Below, one piece after another: positions 12,495 through 22,981 of a stretch of 64,000 bases of DNA. The stretch's first letter is position 1, and each line of letters begins with the position of its first letter. The notes beneath the pieces were generated by a model. It was not told the DNA's origin. It was given only the letters and a program-made list of their open reading frames with translations, and made no database searches. The translations under genes were made by a program, and so were the position numbers. Source of the stretch: Fremontodendron californicum (Eukaryota; Streptophyta; Magnoliopsida; Malvales; Malvaceae); contig JAULJL010000039.1 of assembly GCA_030761205.1 (NCBI GenBank), forward strand, positions 9,682,001 through 9,746,000, written 5' to 3'.

Positions 12495-13220
12495 CTATAC
12501 CCTTTCTTGGCTTTTTGGGATCTTCGGCTGAGGTATGAGACTTCCCGGATCTTTGCTTTTTGAAAGAAGCTTTTTTTGCACAACAGCAGATGCATTCTCC
12601 ACCACAATTATTATGTCATCATACTTTAATTTGCTCTCGGTGGTGCATAACTCATCGAGGAATAGTGCATATTTTGGTACTTGGTTAATGGCATTCAGAA
12701 GAGGTATATTTACTTCTACTTTGTGGAAAATTTTCAGAATTTGTTTTTCATGTTCCTCCTTCTTATAATTTACAAATCTGCTAGAAAAAGGTGGAAATGG
12801 AACATTAGTAGAAATAGTAACCTTAAAAGTTACCTTAAGTGTCAAAGTACTCTCAATTGTAGCTTCATTATCTTCAAGGGTTGAATCCCTTTCTCTTTTT
12901 GGTGCTTCCTCAACTTGTTCCTCTATTCTCAAGATTACGGCACTAGCATTAACTTTCTCAAGTTTTTCAGATCTTTGTTCTACCAATCTCACCACACTAC
13001 TAGCCATTTGACTTATTTGCGTTTCCAAACTCTGAATACTTGCCCTTGTTTCCTGGATACTTGCCCTGATTTCCTGGATACTTGCCCTTGTTTCCTGTTG
13101 AAATTGCAAAGTATTAGTAACAAGGGAATAAACTAAATCCTCAAGAGATGTAACTTGGCTTTGAGTTACAGGTGGTGGCTGAAAAAGATCTGGTTGTTGA
13201 AGCCGGATGGATGATTGCAA
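12495..13220 (-). pseudogene. gag: Athila-type Gag C-terminal remnant
   Basis: This open stretch of about 241 codons has no ATG at its 5' end. It contains the order typical of Athila/Ty3 Gag: a heptad-like segment with repeated ETRASIQ, then LETQISQMASSV, then NASAVILR, and near the end KVEVNIPLLNAINQVPKYA followed by LDELCT. These are the conserved blocks between the Gag zinc knuckle and the protease in this lineage. ETRASIQ is repeated three times in tandem (near 13020-13100). The frame is offset from the zinc-knuckle segment at 13141-13452, so at least two frameshifts separate them. It is a dead gene. Confidence 0.8.
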
Positions 13221-13452
13221 TTGGCATAAGGATCAACTTCTTGATAATTGACCGAATAGCTATAATTAGTATGATCCCACCATTCTTCATTGTGAGTGTT
13301 TGAGAAAGCATCATACTATTGTCCTTGGAACGCTTGTGGCCTTGACATCCTCCTAAATCATAGGCTTGATCAAAATTATCATCTTGGAAGTATGGGCACG
13401 AATTGGTTAGATGATCCATCATAAAGCATACTCCACACTTCTTGTTGAACAT
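13141..13452 (-). pseudogene. gag: Gag zinc-knuckle remnant, frameshifted
   Basis: Residues 6-19 form a CX2CX4HX4C zinc knuckle (CGVCFMMDHLTNSC) like that of plant Ty3/gypsy Gag proteins. Shortly after it the frame departs from the family pattern. The expected FSN...W..H.N.SY block is readable in another frame over about 13235-13315. This shows the frameshift and ties the segment to the Gag piece downstream on the same strand. Confidence 0.75.
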
Positions 13453-13632
13453 TACCCATGGCTAATTGTTGAACTATGGATATGAGATTGGCTAGTTGGT
13501 TTTGAATGTTTGATGTAGCCTATGCCATCTCTTTTTGATTGGGTAGAAAAGAAAACCTATATATACAAAAAGAAAATTAATTAGAACTGAAAATAAGAAT
13601 AAACCAAGTAACAAATAAACTAAAGGAAGCAA

Positions 13633-13650
13633 TCTCCGGCAACAGCGCCA
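13633..13650 (-). other. Primer-binding site of the Athila-like element
   Basis: The minus strand reads TGGCGCTGTTGCCGGAGA, a few bases inside the 5' LTR end at 13657. From memory this matches, with about two differences, the complement of the plant tRNA-Asp 3' end that primes Athila elements. It fixes the minus-strand orientation of the element. Confidence 0.75.
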
Positions 13651-14567
13651 AAAACTTGATGCACTCGAAAGAGCGTATCTTATTTAACCTTGTACTAAAA
13701 AGATCAATTGTTAAGTATAGTAGTTAAGAAAGGGTTAAATCCTCAGGGATTGGGTTTTAATTTATAAGTTGTTGGTTCAAAAATTTAGTTCTAAGATAAG
13801 AAAATAAAAAAGGGGGTTTTAGTTGTTTTGAAAGTAAATAAAAACAAGAAAAGTAAGATGCGAGTAAGTAAGAAGAAATCAAATATGAGAGAAGTATAGT
13901 TAAGAGGTCATTCGCCACCACTAGATATCATTGAGAATCAATTTCAGATCTATCAACATCAATTAACTATCAAAATTATCAACCGTAGATAACAACAAGC
14001 TCTGCTACCCCAATCTTTCCTTAGTTTGTCGTTAAATAGAACAAGTTCTCTATTTAATCTCTAACTATCAAACAACCTAGAATAAGCTCTCTAAATTCAA
14101 TTTGATAGCAGCTTTATGATGAGAAAGATAGGTTGATCTAAGCAACAAACACATAAGCTCGGATTGTTCAACTTAGGTTATGTTTCACATTGCAATTAGC
14201 GAAAACTCTAACATTATCATTAATCACAAACTGCCACTTATGAATAGGAAATCAAGACAATTACGGATTAAGACTCCTAAACTAGCATTAGATAATTATC
14301 AAGATATATCTAGTTGATCACCCTAAATAAATCAAGACAAAGATCATGAACAATTCTTAAAGAAGAACATAAGCAATTTTGATAGAAAACTAATTGATGT
14401 GAACCCTAGGGGTTAAACCCTTTGAACCCGCTAACAAATTGAAATACCTAACCAGAAAAGCCAAGATTCAGGCAAAGAAAACTTAAACCCTTAAAAGCTT
14501 GTTTCAAAGAACCTAGATTAAACATGTAAAATAGACCCTAAGAACTCTCGTTTCAAGAACCTAAGTT

Positions 14568-15656
14568 TGATAGGTTGAACGCCACAAAGAAAGAATTCTT
14601 TGATAAGTTCCTAAGTTCTTTCAAGAACTAAAAGAGAAAACTCTCACTGAATAAAATCAGACTTAATTGATCAAAAGATAATTGAAGTAGGTGACTAAGA
14701 CATATATTTATATCCTCTCTACAATAACCCTAAATCTACTAATTAATAATATATAAAATATGGGTTGAACATGCTCAAGCCCAAACCTAAATAATTAAAA
14801 GGATGTCTAACAAGTTTAATGAAGATAGACCCTATAAGCCTAATGGATATAATACATAAAGCAGGCCCAAAAGCCTAAGTAATTAAAAGACCCAACTAAA
14901 GCTTCTAATTTAGGCGCCACAACATTAATGAATTGGTCCCCACTTCATATTAGATAATGAACTAAAAACAGGCCCACTAATTCATCAAGATTGCCGCCCC
15001 CTTTAATTCCTCTATGGCTCATCATGTGAAGCTTGGATCACATGGAGCAATTCTTGGTCTTCCTCATTCAAGCAGCCCAACTTGAATGGATTGACCTTGC
15101 TTAAAAGACTTGTAGATTCTGCCCAAGTCCTTTCCATAGGTTGAACGCCACAAAGAAAGAATTCTTTGATAAGTTCCTAAGTTCTTTCAAGAACTAAAAG
15201 AGAAAACTCTCACTGAATAAAATCAGACTTAATTGATCAAAAGATAATTGAAGTAGGCGGCTAAGACATATATTTATAGCCTCCCTACAATAACCCTAAT
15301 CTACTAAGTAATATGTAAAATATGGGCTGAATATGCTCAAGCCCAAACATAAATAATTAAAAGATGTCTATGTTACATAAAATAGGCCCAAATGCCTAAG
15401 TAATTAAAAGACCCAACTAAAGCTTCTAATTTAGGCGCCACAACATTAATGAATTGTTCCCCACTTCATATTAGATAATGAACTTAAAACAGGCCCACTA
15501 ATTCATTAAGATTGCCGCCCCCTTGAATTCCTTTATGGCCCATCATGTGAAGCTTGGATCACATGGACCAATTCTTGGTCTTCCTCATTCAAGCAGCCTA
15601 ACTTGAATGGATTGACCTTGCTTAAAAGACTTGTAGATTCTGCCCAAGTCCTTTCC
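14568..15656. repeat. Tandem duplication inside solo LTR B
   Basis: Two copies (about 14568-15135 and 15136-15656) begin ATAGGTTGAACGCCACAAAG and end GCCCAAGTCCTTTCC. The second copy lacks about 45 bases relative to the first, around 15330-15380. The copies are otherwise very similar. Confidence 0.8.
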
Positions 15657-17361
15657 TTGCATTGCTTCCTTGATTCGGCCCAAGTGGAATCCTTGTTGTA
15701 GACACCTAATTTTGTCCGGACCACTAAACAGGTATGTTTTCTTCCCATATTGATGTTCCCAAGTGTAAAAAGACTGTTTTCATCCTGCAGGTGGTACTCC
15801 GAGACTTAGTTTAAGAGGGCGAGCACAAAAAGTCAAACTTGAAAAAAAGTCAACCCCAAAAAAAAGTCAACCCCGAAAAAGTCAACCCCAAAAAGTCAAC
15901 TACTGAAAAAGTCAACCCACTTTCAAAATCAAGATTTTAAGTTCAATTGAAAAATGGCAAAAGAATTTTGATAATCCGAGGTCTACATTGAAAGATATGG
16001 AGTTCGGAAGTTGGGATTTGGAGATTCAATAGAAAAGAAACCCTAATCCGAGATATTTGGGGAAAAGTGCTTAAACGATCAAACTGGTCAGAATTGAAGG
16101 TTCCAAATGAAAGATAAGCACTGACTACGGGTAATGGAGAAGTCACTTGCAAGAAAAACCGAAAGAAAAGTCAATCCGGGAGAAAACCGAGAATTAGGGT
16201 TTTTAGTGGATTTCGGTGAAATCGGGAAGAATCACAGAAATGGCCCGACTTGTTAAGAACAAAGCCCCCAATGGATGAAGAATGGTTAAAAAGGATGGCC
16301 CAAGGCTCATATTGAAGAAAATCTGAAAATCGGATTTGTTTTGAGCAAAACCGGGTTTCGGAAGTAAAAGGGCAAAATTGGAAAAATTTGGGAAAAATAG
16401 CAAATGGACTCCGAAAATTATGGAAAATTTGTCAATCTCATTCTTAAATCATTTGAAGGAGATTGGCGAAAGAAAATCTTGATTCCGAGTTCGTTTGCAA
16501 AATGGCCAAATCCCGGGCTTCTTATGCAGTAATTCAAAAAGGAAAATCCCGGAAAAATAGCAAATGGACTCCAAAAATTCTGAAATTTGGAAAATATCAT
16601 TTTTAAATTATTTGGAAGAGATTGGCGAAAGAAAATCTTGATTCCGAGTTCGTTTGCAAAATGGCCAAATCCCGGGCCTCCTATGCAGTAATTCAAGCCG
16701 ATAAATCCCGAAAAAATACCAAATGAGCTCCAAAAATTATGAAAACTTCCAGATCACACTTTTTAATTATTTTGAAGAGATTGGTGAAGAAAAATCTTGA
16801 TTTGGAGCTCGTTTAAAAAATGGTAAAATGTAGGGGCATAAAAGGGCATTTTTGGGAAGAAAAAATCCAAATAAATAGCAAACGGACTCGGATAATTTTG
16901 AAAACTTCCAGAACTCAATATTTTATTATTTTGGAAGTATTAAAAAAAATAAAAATTGAATTTGGAGTCCGTTTGATATTTACTTGCATCCGGGGGGCAA
17001 AATGGTCATTTCACCCAAGCAACCGAAAAGGGCTTTTTTTGGCCCTTCAAAAAATCAGAGTTGGGCTGGAAAAGAGATGTGCTGGCATACCCAAGCCCAA
17101 AGAAAGGAGGAAGCCTCTAATTTTTTTTTTTTTTTTTAATCAAGTGGTTAAAAATCAAGAGTTAGTTAACCATTCTCTTTGATCAAGCCATGGTGATTAA
17201 ACCACATAGGTTAAGAAAGATGTCAACATTATTTTTGCATAGCTGTAATTTGAGAGGGCTGAGATGCTAATCTAAAGGTGGTAATTTCATGACTTTTCAT
17301 CTTGAATTATTGGCCATTTGATGGAAATTAGGTTACACAAAAATGACAACATCTTGGAGGC

Positions 17362-17368
17362 TATATAA
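17362..17368 (+). promoter_or_regulatory. LTR promoter TATA box
   Basis: TATATAA in the context GGCTATATAACC; the identical copy in the 3' LTR is at 29043-29049. Transcripts would be expected to start about 30 bases downstream, near 17395, at the G-rich conserved patch. Confidence 0.6.
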
Positions 17369-18662
17369 CCATGCATTAAGGCTAGCCCTAAGGAGGGGGG
17401 AGGCAGATTTTGGTTTCTTCTTTTCCATTTTGGCTGATTTCTCTTAGTTTTTCTTAGTTTTTATCTTCTTGGTTGAGAGCAAAAAAAGAAAAGTTTAGAA
17501 AAAAAGGAAAGTTTGAAGAGAAAAGCTTGAAATATTAGCTTCTTGAGGTTGCTCTTGAGCACCAACTCTTGCACTTTCATTTTCTATTCTTGTTTTTTGC
17601 TATTTTAATCTCTACTTGGTGAGTTTTCATTTTAAAATAATATTTCTTGTTCTTCCTTCATTTCCTTTCTTAAGTATTTTTTTTACATTTTTTTACAATA
17701 AACTCACCATGGCCAAATGGCCTACATTATTTATTTTAAGTTGTTGTTTCAATTCATTTTACCATATTGTTTATGCTATTTTCTTTGTTTTTGATGTTTT
17801 AAGTGTTATGTTATTTCATGTTCTTAAGTTATATTTAATTTGGTTGCTTTGTTTGTTGCCATTTATGTCTTAGATATCATGTTTTTGCATTTTTAATTTT
17901 CTGTTTTCATGTTGTTTAAATTTGAGCATGTTTTAGAGTTAGCATATTAAGTGTTTGTGAAAATGCTTGTGTGATTCTTTGCATGATTCTTGTTTTATAT
18001 CTTAGTGAGCATGTTTTAGATTTGGTATATTAGGTGTTTGTGAAAATGCTTGTGTGATTTTTGTGTTATGACTTAGTTTTTCATGCTAGCATACCAAGTG
18101 TTTGTGAAAATGCCATGCTTGTTGGAGCTTGAGGCCATTTGGCTACTCCATGTGTTTTGCATTGTGTGTTGTATTTTTGTCATGCTAGTTGTTAGGTTTT
18201 TGCATTTGCATGATATTTGGTTGGATTTTTGAATTAAGCATGCCTTGTGTTTGTGAAAATGCCATGCATATCTTAGGTCTAGGTTGCATTTATTGCCATG
18301 CAAGTTCATGTTAGGTCTAGGCCATATTACTTATGTCATGCATTTTCCTTATATTTAGTTTTAAATCCATGCATTTCATGCATTATGTTTGCTGCATTAT
18401 TTCATGCATTTCATGTTCATACCACTTGAATAATGACTTGAGCCAATTGATGGTTCAAAGTCATGCTCTCTTGAGCACACTTGTGGAAAATTAAGTTTGT
18501 CAAGTTGATTATTCTACCTTTGTGATTTTTTTTACTTAGCCATTTTTTATCTAACTTTCAAAAAGTCCTAGCTACTGCTTTCAAGTCATTTTATGAGTTT
18601 CAAATATTTTTACTTTGATTTTTAAATGATTTTATCAAAGACAAAAAAATGTGCTGGCAAAA

Positions 18663-19300
18663 CAGTTTTTTCTCCTCCAAAAACTCGTACATCTCTGATT
18701 TTTCTGGGAATTCATCTTTGATCAGAAAATTAAGCCGATTTTTTATTGTGTAGTTTTACATGTCCTGAGTCTCCAGTAATTTTTTCAGAATTTTTGGAAT
18801 TTTTAGAAATAGGGTAAAAAATCGTGGATTAAAACTGGACAGTGGAGTCAGAATTGAATTTAAAGAAAAACAAAGCAGTTTTTTCTCCTCCAAAAACTCG
18901 TACATCTCTGATTTTTCTGGGAATTCATTTTTGATCAGCAAATTAAGTTGATTTTTTATCGTGTAGTTTTACATGTCCTGAGTCTCCAGTAATTTTTTCA
19001 GAATTTTTGGAATTTTTAAAAATAGGGTAAAAAATCGTGGATTAAAACTGGACAGTGGAGTCAGAATTGAATTTAAAGAAAAACAAAGCAGTTTTTTTTC
19101 TCCTCCAAAAACTCATGTATCTCTGATTTTTCTGGGAATTTATCTTTGATTCGAAAATTAAGCCGATTTTTTCTCGTATAGTTTTACATGTCCTGAGTCT
19201 CCAGTATTTTTTTCAGAATTTTTGGAATTTTTAAAAATAGGGTAAAAAATCGTGGATTAAAACTGGACAGTGGAGTCAGAATTGAATTTAAAGAGAAACC
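18663..19300 (+). repeat. 213-bp tandem triplication in the LTR
   Basis: Three units start at 18663, 18876 and 19089, each with CAGTTTTTTCTCCTCC, then CATGTCCTGAGTCTCCAGTA, then GGACAGTGGAGTCAGAATTG. The 3' LTR has the same array at 30344, 30557 and 30770. The related minus-strand solo LTR (near 55080-55300) has a single unit, so the triplication arose in this sublineage. Confidence 0.85.
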
Positions 19301-20356
19301 ATTTTTCTGTTTTGGTTAATTTACTTAGAGTGGGCTGATTAGGAGGGTTAGCTACTGACTTAGGGTAGTTTCTAAGCCTTTTTAAACTCTAAAAATGGTT
19401 TTTCAAGTCTCGGGTTAAGGGTAGTCAAGTCCGGATTTTTAAACTTAGGAAATTAGAGCCATTTAAAAAAAATTTAGCCCAGTTTTTATTCAAGCTTCTC
19501 AAAATTGTTTTCAAACAATCACAAAGTATTTTGGTTTTAGAATATTTAATTTGACATATTTTCCTAAGGTAGCCGGATATCTTTTTAGATATACGGATTT
19601 CCTTAATAAAAGGAAAAAAATACATTTCATGCATTGCATTTTTATTTTCATGCATATTATATGATAGCATTATTTTATTCCATGTCATTTAAATTATATG
19701 CCATACCATTCATATTTGTCATGTCATTTAGGTTGCATTATATTATTTAGACTGTACTATGTCATTTTATTTATGTCATGCATATACATATTCATTTCTT
19801 TTAAATGTTTCCAAAAAAAGATAATGGTTTTCAATAAAAAAAATATAAAGATATTCCCGAGTTAAAATAATTCATGAGTTCTCTACCGGGTTTGCTGGAG
19901 GGAATATCATCAATTATCATTAATAAAGGAATATCTTTCTTTCAAAAAAGAGAATGATTCGGAAAGTTTTCCAAAACTAATAAAAATTTCTATATTTTGC
20001 CACGTTTGTTGGGGAATATAGGAAAATTTTGAATTTATAAATTCCGGATCATTTTCAATAAAAAAATGGAATTATTTTTCTTTAAATTGGGAATTAACTT
20101 GAAATACTAAATTTAAAACCAACTTTTTACCGAGACTTGAGATAACACACGATTAATAAGGTACCGATTTATACGGGCGTTGTGGGGGTGCTAATCCTTC
20201 CCCACACGTAACCGACTCCCGAACCCGTTTCTTTGATTTCTCTGGTTTTAACGCAGACTTGAAATTGGTTTTAAAAATATTTTAATTAATTTTTAAAATA
20301 TTTTTATAAAACCGGTTTTAATAGGTGGCCGATCACACCTAGCTAAAAAAGATTGG

Positions 20357-20366
20357 TGGCGACTCC
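20357..20366 (+). other. PBS-like motif inside U5
   Basis: TGGCGACTCC inside GATTGGTGGCGACTCCAT repeats the first 10 bases of the true primer-binding site at 20514. The same block is at 9587-9596, 32038-32047 and 48233-48242 in the other LTRs. Confidence 0.6.
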
Positions 20367-20513
20367 ATGTCTTTTTTAAGGTCATTTTCAAAACCTTCAT
20401 TTTTCTAGAGGAATTAAGTCGACTTTTCCTCGTTTTTTTTTTTAAATGTCACGCTTAACGAATAATAAAGTCTTGCGATGAGACTCGTCGTTATTTTTTA
20501 GGTTGCGACAGCT

Positions 20514-20532
20514 TGGCGACTCCGCTGGGGAC
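20514..20532 (+). other. Primer-binding site of the Ogre-like element
   Basis: TGGCGACTCCGCTGGGGAC lies three bases after the LTR end. From memory it is complementary to the 3' end of a plant tRNA-Arg, the primer described for Ogre elements. A comparison with plant tRNA genes would confirm the primer. Confidence 0.75.
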
Positions 20533-21839
20533 ATATTAGAGAGTCAGGCCTAGAATTAGTCGTGTGTTATCTCAGTCTCGGTTTTGTTGGTTTAATTGGT
20601 ATTTAATTTTAATTCCCACATTTTTTAAGGAGAATTTTGAAAATAATAAAATGTTTTAAATATGTTCATTCTCATGTGCATGCATTTTATTTTTGTTCTC
20701 TAGTTATTTAAGGTTGTATATTATAATTGCTTGTTGATTAATGCGTTACACTATTCTTGAATGTTTTAATTGCTAGGGCATTTAGAATAAGGTTTGTAGA
20801 ATAGGTAGTGAAAGGTTTGTTATTCCTCCACACACACTACACGTGCATTTGCATAACATGAATCCTCTACCCGGGTTCCGTCCTTTTAAGTGGGAGTAAA
20901 GTAACTACGCCTTCGTGATGATCCTCCGTATGGGCTAGTGAAACACTTTCGGAGTATAAAGTACCTAATGCCTTCGTGATAATCCTCCGTACGGGCATAG
21001 GAAAATATACTCTAACGAATTGAACCCGCTTTTATCGGGGTGCCTTACTAGCCTTCACCGGCGACAGTGAGGAACAATTCGGGGCCTTAGAACCGATTCA
21101 CCCTCATATAGTGAACCTAGGCGAAGCCATCCCGAATTTCCGTTAGATATACCGAAAATAGGAACACATGGAGGGACATTTCTAAACTTTTTGTTACATG
21201 TTTTACACTCCGAATAAGTGTGGTAGATCGGGCAACGATGTACGTACATCGCCCGTAATAAATGTGATACTCCGCTTCGAAGGCATCGTGATGCCTAAAT
21301 AAGCAGATATTGCTGGGGCAGATGTTCATTAGATGTTTTTTTTTTAAAAAAAAAAAATCCTTTTTCAAGCATTTTTGCATGTGGCACATTTCATGCATGT
21401 GTAAATAGAGCATGTACATTTTTGGTTGTATTATTGATCTCATTCTTTGCAATAAACAGTTGATAATTGAATTTGATGATTTCATAAAACCGGTAGTGTC
21501 ACATGAACATTTGCATATTGTACCATAGTAAGATCCACCCTGAAATTCTTTTGAAAATGATGTGATTGGTTTATCAAAAAAAAAATCAAAAAAAAAAAAA
21601 ATGGAGGCAAATCCTGCATAATGAGATTTTTGAATAGTCCCACCAATTTCGTGTAATCATTGATTTCTTTGTATATACCTTTGTGTTAATTCATTTATTT
21701 TTGCATGTATCATTTTGACATCATGTTATAGTCATAGCATGCATGGTCATTCATTGTAAGATACGTTTATGACATGCATGGTCATTATTTGTATATACTT
21801 ATGTATCAATTTATTCTTTCTTTACATGCATCATGTTGG

Positions 21840-22700
21840 CATCAGGTGGCATTCATGACATACACGGTCAGCATGACCTTCTTTGTATATACTCTGTGTC
21901 AGTCATTTATTCTTCACATGCATCATAATTGACATTGTGTGGCATTCATAGTGTATATGATCATTCATTGGGAAATGCATTTGGAACATACATGGTCATT
22001 CATTGTATATATCCATGCATTAATTTGCTTATTTTTTACATGCATCATGTTGGCATCAGGTTGCATTCATGGCATACACAGTCATCATGATATGCTCATG
22101 CATTAATTTGTCATATTGGCATCAGGTTGCATTCATGACATACACGGTCAGCATGACCTTCGTTGTATATACTCTGTGTCAGTCATTTATTCTTCACATG
22201 CATCATAATTGACATTGTGTGGCATTCATAGTGTATATGATCATTCATTGGGAAATACATTTGGAACATACATGGTCATTCATTGTATATATCCATGCAT
22301 TGATCTGCTTATTCTTTACATGCATCATGTTGACTTTGGGTTGCATTCATAACAAACATAGTCAGCATAATTTCTTTGTATATGTTCATGCATTAATTTG
22401 CTTATTACATACATCATGTTAGCATTAGGTCGCATTCATGACACACATGGTTAGCATGATTTTCTTTGTATATACTCTATATCAATCATTCATTGTTTGC
22501 ATGTATCATAATTGACACCGTGTTGCATTCATATGATATACGATCATTCATTGGGAAACATGCTAAAATGCATATGACCAGTCATTGCATATATCCATGT
22601 GTTGATTTGTTTATTCTTTGTTTGCAACATGTTGGCATTGTGATTGCATTTATCACATACATGGTCAACATGTTTCCACTGTATATGACCACACATAACT
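21840..22700 (+). repeat. 285-bp higher-order tandem repeat
   Basis: Three long units start near 21840, 22124 and 22410. Each contains CATGTTGGCATCAGGT, then TGTATATACTCTGTGTCAGT, then CATTCATTGGGAAA. Inside each, shorter CATGCATCAT/GCATTCAT modules recur at about 90-100 bases. The first two units are nearly identical and the third is diverged. Confidence 0.75.
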
Positions 22701-22779
22701 TTGTTTATCCTTCACATGCATCAAATTGCACTCATGACATTCTTAGCTCATTCATCATGAAACACATTAATAAGATGAA

Positions 22780-22981
22780 ATAGAAATTGGCTTAGCTTTG
22801 AAGAGTTTTCTTCGTCAGCTAAAAGCTATGACCCCAACAGCAAGTGCAAGTATCACATTAGGGCAATTGGGCATTCGACTAAAAAATGCAGACAACTGAA
22901 GGAAAGAATTGAAGGTCTTGTCCATGATGACATTTTGATTCCAGAGCTTATCGAACATTGGAAATTTGTTTTACCATAGAT
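22780..22981 (+). pseudogene. gag: Tat/Ogre-type Gag zinc-knuckle relic
   Basis: The frame open from about 22779 to the TAG at 22979-22981 reads SYDPNSKCKYH, then GHSTKKC, then QLKERIEGLV. This matches the Tat/Ogre Gag pattern (YDPNAxCxYH, GHxxxxC, LKxKIQxLI), in which Cys-His and His-Cys pairs make the knuckle. A stop lies just upstream and no other Gag block is recognised. It is the only protein-coding trace in the element and supports its lineage assignment. Confidence 0.7.

Larger units (their letters stand above)
10658..13656 (-). mobile_element. Internal region of the Athila-like element
   Basis: About 3.0 kb runs from primer site to polypurine tract, far shorter than an autonomous Athila (around 8-10 kb with gag-pol). 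Reading the minus strand, it holds the gag remnant (13452 to 12495), then about 1.8 kb of AT-rich sequence with no open frame. The motif CCCCCACACTTA and its variants recur at about 10663, 11391 and 12047 (plus strand). The one at 10658-10672 sits against the LTR and is the polypurine tract (AAGTGTGGGAGAGTT on the minus strand). Confidence 0.75.
15697..20510 (+). repeat. 5' LTR of the Ogre-like element
   Basis: Starts TGTAGACACCTAATTTTGTC and ends TTTTTTAGGTTGCGACA. A TATA box (TATATAA, 17362-17368) is followed by a conserved AGGGGGGAGGCAG patch, giving a U3 of about 1.7 kb and an R-U5 of about 3.1 kb. It contains GTCAACCCC-type short repeats (15835-15915), diverged tandem units (16390-16820) and a 213-bp triplication (18663-19300). 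No real protein is encoded. Confidence 0.93.
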
